A stretch of DNA of 57,119 nucleotides from Candidatus Desulfaltia sp. (GTDB lineage: Bacteria > Desulfobacterota > Desulfobacteria > Desulfobacterales > ETH-SRB1), in NCBI GenBank assembly GCA_030656555.1, contig JAUSPN010000080.1, forward strand, positions 1 through 57,119, written 5' to 3'. This document shows positions 1 to 8,295 of the stretch, one piece after another (positions within the stretch are counted from its first letter, which is position 1; every line of letters starts with the position of its first letter). Both the position numbers and the translations under genes were made by a program. The notes under the pieces were generated by a model. That model was not told the origin of the DNA. It did no database searches and worked only from the letters and a program-made list of their open reading frames with translations.

Positions 1-1
1 A

Positions 2-34
2 CGTAAAGAAGAACGACAGCAAAAATTATTTTAA
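2..34 (+). CDS. rnfG: C-terminal tail of probable rnfG (partial)
   Basis: Only the last ten codons and a TAA stop are in the window. The frame reads R-K-E-E-R-Q-Q-K-L-F-stop. The call rests on position: in Rnf clusters rnfG normally lies directly before rnfE, and RnfG is the subunit carrying a covalent FMN. The residues themselves are too few to prove the family, so this is an inference from gene order. Confidence 0.45.
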   Translation, partial: RKEERQQKLF

Positions 35-55
35 TCAGAGTTTGGGACAACTCAT

Positions 56-130
56 CCTTGCCCCCTCAGGAGGCAAGGCAGTTTCATCCCCTTCCAGGGG
101 TTATTCCAAAGCCAGCCCCTCTGGGGTTGG
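56..130 (+). repeat. Three consecutive small hairpins between rnfG tail and rnfE
   Basis: Three GC-rich inverted repeats follow one another in the 118-bp gap. The first pairs 56-62 with 72-78 (7 bp). The second pairs 88-91 with 97-100 (4 bp). The third pairs 112-119 with 123-130 (8 bp including one G-T, 3-nt loop). No T-run follows, so this is not a normal intrinsic terminator. It may act in mRNA processing or stabilisation between rnfG and rnfE. Confidence 0.5.
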
Positions 131-152
131 ATATTTACTTAGGGAGAAAAAG

Positions 153-746
153 ATGGCTAAGTCTATTACTCGGGAATTTACAAAAGGTTTGTGGGATGAG
201 ATACCACCATTTAGACTTGTGCTTGGCCTTTGTCCTATACTTGCCGTTACTAAAACTGTAGAAAACGGACTTGGAATGGGAGTGGCTGTAATCTTTGTTC
301 TGGTATGTTCTAATGTTTTGGTTTCTTTATTACGTAAAATAATACCTTCACAAGTAAGAATAGCCTGTTTTATCGTTATCATCGCAACATTTGTTATTGT
401 TGTTGAACTTCTTATGCAGGCTTTTGCATATCCATTGTTTCTTAAACTCGGTATATTTATACCACTTATTGTTGTTAACTGTATAGTGCTTGGGCGCGCC
501 GAGGCTTTTGCTTACAAAAACGGTATTGTCGCTTCAATCGCGGATGGGCTTGGAATAGGTGTTGGGAATACAATTTCCCTGGTTGCTCTTGGAGCTTTAC
601 GGGAGGTGTTCGGCAGCGGCACATTTTACGGAATGTCTGTATTTGGCTCCTCTTTTCAGCCTTTTACATTCATGATTGAGGCGCCGGGCGCTTTTGTGTG
701 TCTTGGGCTTATGCTCGCCTTGATGAATCTTGCAGGAAATAAATAG
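153..746 (+). CDS. rnfE: Rnf/Rsx electron transport complex subunit E
   Basis: A 197-residue integral membrane subunit of the Rnf complex, which couples ferredoxin:NAD+ (or cytochrome) electron transfer to Na+ or H+ translocation. The sequence shows the family's repeated helices, the segment LGLCPILAVTKTVENGLGMG near the N terminus, and LIVVNCIVLGRAEAFA in the middle, where the conserved Asn-Cys of RnfA/RnfE paralogs sits (in known RnfA/E these cysteines hold a membrane Fe-S cluster). The ATG at 153 is preferred over the longer frame open from 42 because the extra residues come from the hairpin-rich gap and GGGAG lies just upstream of 153. It is followed after 11 bp by its paralog rnfA. Confidence 0.95.
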   Translation: MAKSITREFTKGLWDEIPPFRLVLGLCPILAVTKTVENGLGMGVAVIFVLVCSNVLVSLLRKIIPSQVRIACFIVIIATFVIVVELLMQAFAYPLFLKLGIFIPLIVVNCIVLGRAEAFAYKNGIVASIADGLGIGVGNTISLVALGALREVFGSGTFYGMSVFGSSFQPFTFMIEAPGAFVCLGLMLALMNLAGNK

Positions 747-757
747 GAGAAAATCCC

Positions 758-1333
758 ATGGGTGATTATGTACTTCTTGCTGTAAGCTGTATCCTTGTTA
801 ACAACATTCTGCTAATCCAGTATTTGGGGAATTGTCCTTTTCTTGGCACGTCAAAGAAAATGGAAACAGCGGTTGGCATGGGGATGGCTGTTGTCTTTGT
901 CCTGGTTATGGCGGGAGCAATTACATGGCTTATCGAAGTATATATTTTAAAATCTTTCGGCCTTGAATATCTTAGAACTATTGCGTTTATTCTTGTTATT
1001 GCAGCTTTGGTACAGTTTGTTGAAATGTTCTTAAAAAAGAGCATTCCTGCGCTGTATAAAGGCCTTGGTATCTTTCTGCCGCTTATCACGACAAACTGCG
1101 CTGTAATGGGTGTCTGTCTGATAAATATTAATGAAGAATATACTTTCATGCAAACAGTTGTTTCATCATTCAGTTATGCTGCTGGTTTTGGTCTTGCGCT
1201 CGTTCTTTTTGCAGGTGTACGTGAACGCATCCTCCTGGCCAGGGTCCCAAAACCACTTCAGGATACATCAATCGGGCTTGTAACCGCAGGGTTGCTTTCT
1301 CTTGCTTTTTTTGCCTTCAAAGGCATGGCTTAA
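758..1333 (+). CDS. rnfA: Rnf/Rsx electron transport complex subunit A
   Basis: A 191-residue, six-helix membrane subunit paralogous to RnfE. The N-terminal stretch VNNILLIQYLGNCPFLGTSK and the mid-protein PLITTNCAVMGVCL carry the conserved cysteines of RnfA. In the family these ligate a [2Fe-2S] cluster at the RnfA/RnfE interface that passes electrons across the membrane. The start has AGGAGA upstream, inside the rnfE end. In many bacteria rnfB follows rnfA. Here an intergenic repeat region and an rseC-like gene follow instead, so rnfB must be elsewhere (possibly left of this window). Confidence 0.95.
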   Translation: MGDYVLLAVSCILVNNILLIQYLGNCPFLGTSKKMETAVGMGMAVVFVLVMAGAITWLIEVYILKSFGLEYLRTIAFILVIAALVQFVEMFLKKSIPALYKGLGIFLPLITTNCAVMGVCLININEEYTFMQTVVSSFSYAAGFGLALVLFAGVRERILLARVPKPLQDTSIGLVTAGLLSLAFFAFKGMA

Positions 1334-1351
1334 AATAGTAAATACACCCAG

Positions 1352-1381
1352 CCCTTTGTAAATTAAATTTGCTACAAAGGG
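1352..1381 (+). terminator. Hairpin after rnfA, possible terminator
   Basis: A perfect 9-bp stem (1352-1360 with 1373-1381) and a 12-nt loop lie 18 bp after the rnfA stop. There is no following T-run, so it could be a weak or factor-assisted terminator or a 3'-end protecting stem. Confidence 0.4.
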
Positions 1382-1478
1382 TTAAGCGCACGTCTAGAAT
1401 AAAACACCGCTTAATTTCCTCGCATATGTTATAATACTAAAGTCAATGCCGTTGACTTAATGGCCGTTCCTTAAAAGT

Positions 1479-1556
1479 CCCCCTTTGAAGGGGGATTAAG
1501 AGGGATGTTATTTCAATGGGTTACACCCCCCTGTTCCCCCTCAAGGGGGGGGGATT
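1479..1556 (+). repeat. C/G-run inverted repeats upstream of rseC-like gene
   Basis: A palindrome CCCCCTTTGAAGGGGG (1479-1494) is followed by a second inverted pair built of C5-6 and G8-9 runs (about 1527-1553). It looks like the dispersed 'TCCCCC..GGGGGA' intergenic repeat seen in many environmental bacteria. The open frame from the ATG at 1505 runs through it, which argues against that start for the downstream gene. Confidence 0.55.
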
Positions 1557-1588
1557 GTTTTTTTAATTTATCGAAAAAGGGTTATATT

Positions 1589-2026
1589 TTGGCAACTGAA
1601 GAAGGTGTTGTAATAAGGGTTGGTGGTTCTTCCACGGCATGGGTTAAATGCACCAAATCCGCTGCGTGTGAGTCATGCTCGGGGAAAGGTTTGTGTAATA
1701 CTATGGGCGGGTCTGATGATAATGTGGAGGTGGAAGCAATAAATGCTGTAGGAGCAAAGGTTAATGACAGGGTTACTATAAGCTTTGAAACCTCTTCATT
1801 ATTAAAAGCATCTTTTCTCGTTTATATAATTCCTGTTTTATTTTTAATCCTGGGGGTAATTATCGGCAATAAAATTGCGCTGATATTTCATTATGATCAG
1901 TCAATATCTGCGATTCTTGTTGGTTTTTTATTTTTATTTGCCGCATTTTTCTTTGTTAAAATAAAAGGAAATAAAATGTCTAAAAAGGATCAATACCGCC
2001 CTAAGATTATCAGAATCTTAAAATAA
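1589..2026 (+). CDS. rseC: RseC/MucC-like SoxR-reducing system protein
   Basis: A 145-residue membrane protein of the RseC family, which in enterobacteria works with the Rnf-like Rsx complex to keep SoxR reduced. Visible features are an N-terminal cytoplasmic part with a four-cysteine pattern (CTKSAACESCSGKGLC, probably metal or Fe-S binding), a small beta-rich stretch, and two transmembrane helices (LVYIIPVLFLILGVIIG and ILVGFLFLFAAFFFV) before a basic tail. The start is uncertain. I choose the TTG at 1589 (reading ATEEGVVIRVGG) because an upstream ATG at 1505 would translate the G/C-run repeat. Its position after rnfA supports a role with Rnf. It ends 26 bp from the convergent Mrp operon. 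Confidence 0.75.
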   Translation: MATEEGVVIRVGGSSTAWVKCTKSAACESCSGKGLCNTMGGSDDNVEVEAINAVGAKVNDRVTISFETSSLLKASFLVYIIPVLFLILGVIIGNKIALIFHYDQSISAILVGFLFLFAAFFFVKIKGNKMSKKDQYRPKIIRILK

Positions 2027-2052
2027 TAATTAAAAACTAACTACCAGCTCTC

Positions 2053-3828
2053 TTACCCTGCCTTTATATAAAAGATACCTAAGAAAAAGAGGAATATAAT
2101 CGCTGCGCAGGCGCCAATACCGATCTGAATCCTGTAAGAGTTCTCATTATAAGGTCTATTTATAATATCTTGATACAACACCTTTTTCCCTTGAATTGAG
2201 TTTATAACCATTTCCAGAAAGACATACGGGTTTTTACTGATCTTTCCTACTGAGATCACTTCGCTTGAAAGCGAGCCCTGCACACCTGATCTGATTCCAT
2301 TCAACAGACGATTGCAAAACCATAGACACCCTCTGCCGAACATCCTGTAAAACCAATCTGTATCAAGACTAACCGTGGCCTCACCGCCTAACTTATCGAT
2401 GTAAATCCAGAATGCGGCTAGAGTAAGCAGTAGTAATTGTATCATCCCCACAACATGACTTGCGGCATAAGGATGATAATGCACCGGATACGGCAAAATA
2501 TCATAGAGTACTTTTGGGTAAACGCCGGTAAATATACACAAGAAAGCGGCAATCCCCATTGCCAGTAACATGTTGAATGGAGGCTCTTTTACATCCTCTA
2601 TTTCGTCCTCATCGCCCTTCTTCAGGCCAAACCATACGCCCCACGGGAGTTTTAATCCGGTGTGCAGGAATGTACCGATGGATGCAAGATGAAGCATCAA
2701 CTCAATCGAAGGCCTCTGGAGAAGTCCTGCTGCCGCGCCGATCATTGTCTTGCTCACAAATCCGTTAAAAAGCGGAACTGCGGAAATGGAAAAGGCGCCG
2801 ACCATATAAAGAGCGAGCGTGATCGGCATCTTTTTGTATAAGTCTCTCCCCTGCAGGTCCGTCATTTTTTCCCTGCCGGTTACATGTATCACCGCCCCCA
2901 TCCCCATAAAAAGCACGGATTTGTAAAGAATATGACAAAAAGCATGGGCGCTGGCGCCATTGATCGCCATTTCGCTCCCAAGCCCGACACCGCAGACCAT
3001 ATACCCGACCTGGCTGATAATATGATAAGCAAGAAGCCGGCGAATGTCGTTTTCGAGCACGGCGTAAACGACCCCGTAAAGGGCCATTATCGCCCCTAAC
3101 CAGACCAGAAGTTCGACACCTGGAAAAGACCTCAGCAAGACGTATACAGCGCTTTTCGTAGTAAACGCCGTCATAAATACCGCGCCGGTAATAGTTGCTG
3201 CAGGATAAGCATCTGACAGCCATGCGTGAAGAGGAGGCACGGCTGCATTAAGTATGAATCCAAACAGAATAAATTTGGCAGCAACGGTTCCAAAGTCAAA
3301 CAGCTCGAATGCAATCGACCCAGTGGTTACCACATGAATGATAATTCCTGCCAATAACATACATCCACCAAAAAGATGTACTAAGACATATCGGAATCCT
3401 GCATCGAGCGAAGCCTTTGTTTTTCGGTACCAGACCAGGAATACCGAAGCAATAGCCATAATTTCCCAAAAAACAAAGAGAGTGAACAGATCTCCGGCAA
3501 ATACCACGCCGAGAGTACTTCCCACATAGAATAATGCAGCCACATGTTGTCCGTATTCCTTTATATGAATGGCATAAACCATTCCTATAAAGGACATGAT
3601 TACGAAAACATACGCAAAAACCATGCTGAGCTTGTCCACACGGCCCAGGATAAGTTCGTAATCCAGAAACTGGTATGTCCAATAGACACCGTGTGGCATG
3701 TTTACAAGATTCCAGAAAGCTATGGCCGGAATCAACAGCACAAGGGCTTGCTTTAATATTCTTATCCGGATCAGGGGGATCAAAAGCGCCCCTATAATGT
3801 AAATAAATGCGGGGGGGATATTAATCAT
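2053..3828 (-). CDS. Mrp-type Na+/H+ antiporter subunit D homolog (third copy, long)
   Basis: A 591-residue polytopic protein of the proton-conducting transporter family (MrpD/NuoM/NuoN-like). Family marks are the FVFWEIMAIASVFLVWY helix with its membrane Glu, PLHAWLSDAYPAAT with the following AFTTKSAVYVLLR lysine helix, and HILYKSVLFMGMGAV. It is longer than the other two D copies in the operon, with about 100 extra C-terminal residues ending in one more transmembrane helix. The start overlaps the small upstream gene by 8 bp, so the two are probably translationally coupled. It is the last gene of the operon. A seven-base G run (3811-3817 on the + strand) lies within the first codons. The role is ion translocation in an Mrp/MBH-type membrane complex. 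Which ion is moved is not visible. Confidence 0.88.
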   Translation of the reverse strand: MINIPPAFIYIIGALLIPLIRIRILKQALVLLIPAIAFWNLVNMPHGVYWTYQFLDYELILGRVDKLSMVFAYVFVIMSFIGMVYAIHIKEYGQHVAALFYVGSTLGVVFAGDLFTLFVFWEIMAIASVFLVWYRKTKASLDAGFRYVLVHLFGGCMLLAGIIIHVVTTGSIAFELFDFGTVAAKFILFGFILNAAVPPLHAWLSDAYPAATITGAVFMTAFTTKSAVYVLLRSFPGVELLVWLGAIMALYGVVYAVLENDIRRLLAYHIISQVGYMVCGVGLGSEMAINGASAHAFCHILYKSVLFMGMGAVIHVTGREKMTDLQGRDLYKKMPITLALYMVGAFSISAVPLFNGFVSKTMIGAAAGLLQRPSIELMLHLASIGTFLHTGLKLPWGVWFGLKKGDEDEIEDVKEPPFNMLLAMGIAAFLCIFTGVYPKVLYDILPYPVHYHPYAASHVVGMIQLLLLTLAAFWIYIDKLGGEATVSLDTDWFYRMFGRGCLWFCNRLLNGIRSGVQGSLSSEVISVGKISKNPYVFLEMVINSIQGKKVLYQDIINRPYNENSYRIQIGIGACAAIIFLFFLGIFYIKAG

Positions 3829-4033
3829 AATAATCCTCTTTCTTCATGAGCCAGGCATGGCCCAACCATTTGGATACAAGCACAATCACAATACATCCGA
3901 TAAATCCGTACACAACGTCAAAAACCGGTATCTTTTGCCACCAGAAATGAGGGTGCTTGTTCGGGAATACAAATCCCAGGATGCACACTACCGCGATACT
4001 TATGTAAAGAATACCCTTTAATTTTTTTACCAT
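3821..4033 (-). CDS. Small two-helix membrane protein of the Mrp operon
   Basis: A 70-residue protein with two predicted transmembrane segments (ILYISIAVVCILGFVF and VVYGFIGCIVIVLVSKWLG) and a charged C-terminal end, MKKEDYYD. It starts 1 bp after the preceding D-type subunit and overlaps the following one by 8 bp, so it is certainly part of the operon. I do not recognise a named family. Small membrane subunits of this kind sit between D-type subunits in MBH/Mrp-like clusters and may act as an accessory subunit of the complex. Confidence 0.75.
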   Translation of the reverse strand: MVKKLKGILYISIAVVCILGFVFPNKHPHFWWQKIPVFDVVYGFIGCIVIVLVSKWLGHAWLMKKEDYYD

Positions 4034-4034
4034 C

Positions 4035-5531
4035 CTATCCTGCTCCTAATATGTTTTGTACGGCCAGAGATGCTATGCTGAAAAAGCTAACAAACGCATC
4101 AGGCGCTATTCCAAAGATAATTGACAACAAAGCTGTAATGGTAATAGGTATCACCATTAACATTGGGGCCTCGTCAAAATGCGGGACAATACCAGCCGGC
4201 AGCTTTTTGAAAAAGGAATTGTAAATAATAGGGAAGAAAAAGGCCGCATCAAGCATGGCGCTGGTTAAAAACACAAACAGAAAGACAATCTGCTTTGCTT
4301 CAAGAGCGCCAAGGCATAAAAACCATTTGCTTATAAATCCGTTAATGGGCGGAAGACCCGAAAGCCCCAATGCCCCAATAGCAAAGGCGCCCATGGTCAT
4401 TGGCATCTGTCTGCCCACTCCATCAAGTTGGCTAACATATTCCTTATGTGTTTTTACATATATAGCCCCTGCGCAAAAAAACAGGGTGATCTTCATAAAG
4501 GCATGATTTGCAAGGTGAAGGATCCCGCCTGTCATGGAACTTTTGGTCAGAAGTATTGCTCCAAGAATAATTATTGCAAGGTTGTTAATGGTTGAAAAAG
4601 CAAGTCTCCTTTTCAGATGATCCTGGCCTAATGCCAGTAAACCGGCTCCCACCACTGTAATCGAAATAAAATATGCCAACAATATCCAGAGCCCTAAATC
4701 ATGAAGAAGATTTGGACCAAACACATACAGAATCACTCTTAAACAACCAAAAACACCGGCTTTCACAACAGCCACCGCATGCAGAAGGGCGCTTACGGGG
4801 GTAGGAGCGACCATAGCGGTAGGAAGCCATTCATGCATCGGCATGATACCGGCCTTAACACCAAAACCAAGTATAAACATTATAAACAGAAGTATCAGGA
4901 TACCGTTTGAACCACTGCCCTCTCCTATAAATCCGCCGGCTTTAAAATCAAGAGTGCCTGTCAGATAATAGGTCATTGCTATGGCAAACAGGAGAACGCA
5001 ACCTGCAACAAGCGTATATACCAGATATTTTCTTCCTCCAATGATCGCCTCAGGCGTCTCCTTGTGAGCCACTAAAGGATAAGTGGCAATGGTAAGTATT
5101 TCGTAAAAGACAAGAAAGGTAAGGAGATTGGCGGAAAACGCAATACCAATTGCTGATGAAAGACACATGGCAAAAGCGAAAAAATATCTTGTCTGCGCAT
5201 GTTCGTTAAGACTTCTGACATAACCTATGGAATAAAATGAGGTTGCAATCCAGAGAGAGGATGCAACCAGCCCGAACATCATTCCAAAAGCGTCCACTCT
5301 GAACTGTAAGCAAATCCCGGGATAAAAAGTAAATAGGGTATATTCGATCACTTTCCCCTGCAAAATCAAAGGGATCATGGAAAAGACGATCAAAAACTTT
5401 ATCAATGCAGCTATGATGGTCCACGACTCCCTGATATTCCTGTTCTTCTCTCCGGTAGCAAGAATCAAAAAAGCAGCAATCATTGACACCAGGACAGCCC
5501 AAAGGGGCCTTGATGAACATACAACATCCAT
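4035..5531 (-). CDS. mrpD: Mrp-type Na+/H+ antiporter subunit D homolog (second copy)
   Basis: A 498-residue proton-conducting transporter family protein with about 14 transmembrane helices. Visible signatures are FLVFYEILTIATYPLVAHK (membrane Glu helix), AGIMPMHEWLPTAMVAPTPV, and ALLHAVAVVKAGVFGCLRV with the channel lysine, followed by LKRRLAFSTINNLAIIILGA. This form with HAVAVVKAG is close to the D subunits of Mrp/MBH-like complexes and to NuoL/M. GGGAGA lies upstream of the chosen ATG. It follows another D-type gene (18 bp gap) and is followed by a small membrane gene. Confidence 0.9.
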   Translation of the reverse strand: MDVVCSSRPLWAVLVSMIAAFLILATGEKNRNIRESWTIIAALIKFLIVFSMIPLILQGKVIEYTLFTFYPGICLQFRVDAFGMMFGLVASSLWIATSFYSIGYVRSLNEHAQTRYFFAFAMCLSSAIGIAFSANLLTFLVFYEILTIATYPLVAHKETPEAIIGGRKYLVYTLVAGCVLLFAIAMTYYLTGTLDFKAGGFIGEGSGSNGILILLFIMFILGFGVKAGIMPMHEWLPTAMVAPTPVSALLHAVAVVKAGVFGCLRVILYVFGPNLLHDLGLWILLAYFISITVVGAGLLALGQDHLKRRLAFSTINNLAIIILGAILLTKSSMTGGILHLANHAFMKITLFFCAGAIYVKTHKEYVSQLDGVGRQMPMTMGAFAIGALGLSGLPPINGFISKWFLCLGALEAKQIVFLFVFLTSAMLDAAFFFPIIYNSFFKKLPAGIVPHFDEAPMLMVIPITITALLSIIFGIAPDAFVSFFSIASLAVQNILGAG

Positions 5532-5549
5532 TTACATTCTCCCAAACAA

Positions 5550-7046
5550 TTAAAAGCTCGCAGGAACTGCAAACTGAATTATAGATGAAATAATATTTCC
5601 GCTAAATATGCCGAGCAAAATAATCCCTGCTGCCATGATAACAATGGGAACAAGCATAGTAAGAGGGGCTTCGTCCCTTTGTGCCATATGTGTTTCCCCG
5701 CCATCATTGGCATACGCCGGCTCCATAGGTTTAAAATAAGCACATTCGATAACCCTGAAAAACAGAACCGCATTTATCAAACTGCTGCATAACAGCGCTG
5801 CCGCGAATGCCCACTGCCCGGCCTCGATAGTGCCCAGGATGAGATACCACTTGCTGAAAAAGCCACATGCAGGCGGTATGCCAACCATGGAAAGCGCTGT
5901 TATAGTAAAGGCACCCATAGTAAACGGCATTATTTTATTCAGATTATGCAACTTGTGTATATCACGCGTCCCAATTCTGTATGATATCGCGCCCACAATC
6001 AAAAACAGACATGCCATCATAAAAGCGTCGTTCAAGATATGAAGAATGGCCCCTGTAAGTCCTATTTTATTCGCCACACTCACACCCATTACAATATACC
6101 CTACTTCCGCAACCAGGATATAAACCAGCATTTTCTTAAGGTCTGTTTGTGCAAGCGCTTTGATTCCCCCAGCGAAAATAGCGATGAACGAGAGCCATCC
6201 CAATATGGTCATTACCGGCACCGTCTCCACGGAAAAACGAGGTTGAAATATTGTAAACATTATCCTGATCATCACATATGCGGCTACTTTGGTCATTAAG
6301 GGAGCAATAAGTGCGCTTACAGCGGACGGAGCGGTAGAATAAGCATCCGGCATCCATATGTGCAACGGGAAGATCGCCCCTTTAATCATTATGCCGACGG
6401 TAAAAAAAGCAAAAGCAACAAGGATAATTTTAGAATGATACATATTAGGCAAAATGACGGCCAGGTCTGCCATGTTAAGCGATCCGGTTGCTACGTAGAG
6501 ATACCCAACACCTAACAGGTAAAAGCATGCCCCGATAGTCCCCATAATAACATAATTGAAGGCGGCTATCGGCGCTCCTTCCTCACCGATTGCTATTAGG
6601 GCATAACAGGAAAGAGAGGAAATCTCCAAAAAAACAAAGAGATTGAATACATCTCCGGTAATCACAATCCCCAGGAGCCCGGTAATAAGAAGGAGAAAAA
6701 GCGTATAAAAGGGGACGGTTTTCTCCGGCAGTTCTTTCTCCACAGACTTTTTTGAATAAACGGCAACCATCAGACTGATAAAAGAAACAATGACCAGCAT
6801 AAATGCGCTGAGATAATCCAACGCATATTCTATACCCCATGGGGGTGCCCAGCCACCCAGACGATAGGAGAATTTGCCGGTCGTCATGACAGTATTTATT
6901 ATACCTAAAGAGGAGATGAAGGTTACAACAAGGACAGCGACAACCCATGGATAGCAAAGCTGTTTTTTCCACCATCCAATAAGCGGGATAAAGAAAGCGG
7001 CAATTAAAGGAACCACTATAATCAAAGCAGGAAATTGTTCTGCCAT
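5550..7046 (-). CDS. mrpD: Mrp-type Na+/H+ antiporter subunit D (first copy)
   Basis: A 498-residue polytopic antiporter subunit. It carries the MrpD marks LFVFLEISSLSCYALIAIG (Glu helix), GAIFPLHIWMPDAYSTAPSA, and ALIAPLMTKVAAYVMIRIMF (Lys helix), with LKKMLVYILVAEVGYIVMG in the second half. It is the best match of the three D copies to true MrpD and sits where mrpD normally does, 2 bp after mrpC. AGGAGT precedes the ATG. It should form part of the ion channel of the Mrp complex in the cytoplasmic membrane. Confidence 0.92.
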   Translation of the reverse strand: MAEQFPALIIVVPLIAAFFIPLIGWWKKQLCYPWVVAVLVVTFISSLGIINTVMTTGKFSYRLGGWAPPWGIEYALDYLSAFMLVIVSFISLMVAVYSKKSVEKELPEKTVPFYTLFLLLITGLLGIVITGDVFNLFVFLEISSLSCYALIAIGEEGAPIAAFNYVIMGTIGACFYLLGVGYLYVATGSLNMADLAVILPNMYHSKIILVAFAFFTVGIMIKGAIFPLHIWMPDAYSTAPSAVSALIAPLMTKVAAYVMIRIMFTIFQPRFSVETVPVMTILGWLSFIAIFAGGIKALAQTDLKKMLVYILVAEVGYIVMGVSVANKIGLTGAILHILNDAFMMACLFLIVGAISYRIGTRDIHKLHNLNKIMPFTMGAFTITALSMVGIPPACGFFSKWYLILGTIEAGQWAFAAALLCSSLINAVLFFRVIECAYFKPMEPAYANDGGETHMAQRDEAPLTMLVPIVIMAAGIILLGIFSGNIISSIIQFAVPASF

Positions 7047-7048
7047 AT

Positions 7049-7447
7049 TTAGACTCCTGTATCCTTTCTGATCTTCAGAATTTCATCTTCTTCCAGGGTG
7101 TTATATCTTCTGTAGATTAAAATAAGTATCGCAAGGGCGACACCGGTTGTAGCAATTGAAACTACAATTGCCGTAAGCATCAGCACGTGTGGCAATGGAT
7201 TCAAATAACCGGCGACATCAATTGCTTGATGGCCGTGCCCCTGAGCATGCCCCATTAATATGGGAACTGTTGCTCCTCCCTTTTTTACGCCCGTGGAAAT
7301 ATAAAAAAGAATTATTGCTGATTGGAATATATTCATCCCAATAAGTTTTTTGACGAGATTTTTTTTGCCCATCATTGCATACAGCCCGATCATCATCAGA
7401 ACCACGTATATCCAGAAATTGTATTTGCCAATTACGTAGTCGAGCAT
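7049..7447 (-). CDS. mrpC: Mrp antiporter subunit C (NuoK-like)
   Basis: A 132-residue membrane protein with three helices, like MrpC/MnhC and NuoK. IGLYAMMGKKNLVKKLIGMN, NIFQSAIILFYI and the family's PLPHVLMLTAIVVSIATTGV are all present. Between helices 2 and 3 there is a His/Gly-rich loop, GHAQGHGHQ, longer than in typical MrpC. The ATG has a GGAGGGG box upstream. The gene lies 1 bp after the MbhE-like gene and 2 bp before mrpD. Confidence 0.92.
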   Translation of the reverse strand: MLDYVIGKYNFWIYVVLMMIGLYAMMGKKNLVKKLIGMNIFQSAIILFYISTGVKKGGATVPILMGHAQGHGHQAIDVAGYLNPLPHVLMLTAIVVSIATTGVALAILILIYRRYNTLEEDEILKIRKDTGV

Positions 7448-7448
7448 T

Positions 7449-7733
7449 TTAATCCCCTCCTCCCTTGCGCTTCTTTCGCAACATCAGCACGCATGCAATG
7501 CCGGCCGTAAAAATCACAGTGGTCTCACCCAGCGTGTCATACCCTCTGTAATCCGCAAGTACGGCCGTCACCATATTGGGTGTTGCTGTTTTCTCTATGG
7601 CCTCCTGGATATACAGCGGTGAAACGTGCGAACTGGCCGGAGAATTGGGATCACCCCATTCGGGCATTTCTTCGATACCGTATATAAGCAGTGCGCCTGT
7701 CATAATGGCTGCGATTAAAGCAATAACTTTCAA
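7449..7733 (-). CDS. MrpA C-terminal/MbhE-like subunit
   Basis: A 94-residue membrane protein matching the MbhE-type module, which in canonical MrpA is fused at the C terminus. After a first helix it has the extracytoplasmic segment around PNMVTAVLADYRGYDTLGET, the family hallmark, then VIFTAGIACVLMLRKKRK as the second helix. The start is a TTG with a strong AAGGAGGT box. The TTG overlaps the TGA of the preceding gene (TTGA), so the pair is translationally coupled. Confidence 0.85.
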   Translation of the reverse strand: MKVIALIAAIMTGALLIYGIEEMPEWGDPNSPASSHVSPLYIQEAIEKTATPNMVTAVLADYRGYDTLGETTVIFTAGIACVLMLRKKRKGGGD

Positions 7734-7975
7734 TCTTTTGACCTCCTTTTTGTTTTACTAACCGCTGCGATAAACAATACTGTCCCAACTCCTGCGCCTA
7801 CGGAGGCCTCGGTAAAGGCAACATCCACCGCCCCCATTTCCGTCCAGAGAAGACACATAAAAAAGCTGTAAGCGCCAAGTATAATAACAGCGGCTAAAAG
7901 ATCCTTAATGGTAATAGCAGCGATCGCGCAGATAATTACAAAGATACAGAAAATAAGATCAAGTTGCCAGATCAT
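7730..7975 (-). CDS. DUF4040/MbhD-like subunit
   Basis: An 81-residue, three-helix membrane protein of the DUF4040/MbhD type, equivalent to another part of the MrpA tail. The family signature around TEMGAVDVAFTEASVGAGVG is clear. I place the start at 7975 because GGGAGGGAAA lies seven bases upstream, and the ATG overlaps the mrpG stop as ATGA. An in-frame ATG at 7996 would add seven residues and deeper overlap. Together with the MbhE-like gene this shows MrpA is split here. Confidence 0.87.
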   Translation of the reverse strand: MIWQLDLIFCIFVIICAIAAITIKDLLAAVIILGAYSFFMCLLWTEMGAVDVAFTEASVGAGVGTVLFIAAVSKTKRRSKD

Positions 7976-8295
7976 TTGTTTCCCTCCCTGGTCCATGGTT
8001 TAACACCACACCGAAAAGCGGCCCTGGAAATGGCATGAGTCGCCGTAGGATTAGCTAAAAAGACAAAAACAGCAATAACGACCAGCTTAATACTGTCTAA
8101 AATAGCTCCATGATGAAAGGCATGATATAATGCAAGACCGACAAGACATATAAGCACTGCAAGAGTGTCTCCTTTTCCGGTGGCATGCATCCTGGAATAA
8201 AAATCCGGGAAACGTATCAGGCCGATGGTGCCGGTAGTAAAAAAGAAACATCCTATCAAAATCAAAACAATGGATATTGTTTTAACAACTTCCAT
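7972..8295 (-). CDS. mrpG: Mrp antiporter subunit G
   Basis: A 107-residue three-helix membrane protein. The family signature GLIRFPDFYSRMHATGKGDT, followed by the LANPTATHAISRAA segment, identifies MrpG/MnhG. The ATG overlaps the mrpF stop (TGATG) and has GAGGTGA upstream. The stop overlaps the next gene's start. It is a small structural subunit of the Na+/H+ antiporter complex. Confidence 0.95.
   Translation of the reverse strand: MEVVKTISIVLILIGCFFFTTGTIGLIRFPDFYSRMHATGKGDTLAVLICLVGLALYHAFHHGAILDSIKLVVIAVFVFLANPTATHAISRAAFRCGVKPWTREGNK

Noticed and set aside
42-152. Longer N terminus for RnfE
   Set aside because: It would translate the hairpin row. The ATG at 153 has a GGGAG box and gives the normal RnfE start.
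3811-3817. Seven-G run in the start of the last mrp gene as a phase-variation switch
   Set aside because: Seven bases is short for slipped-strand switching, and it lies in conserved Pro codons. There is no further sign of contingency control.
2053-7447. Respiratory complex I fragment
   Set aside because: The NuoL/M/N/K-like proteins are accompanied by MrpB, E, F and G and MbhD/E-like subunits. No peripheral-arm subunits are seen.
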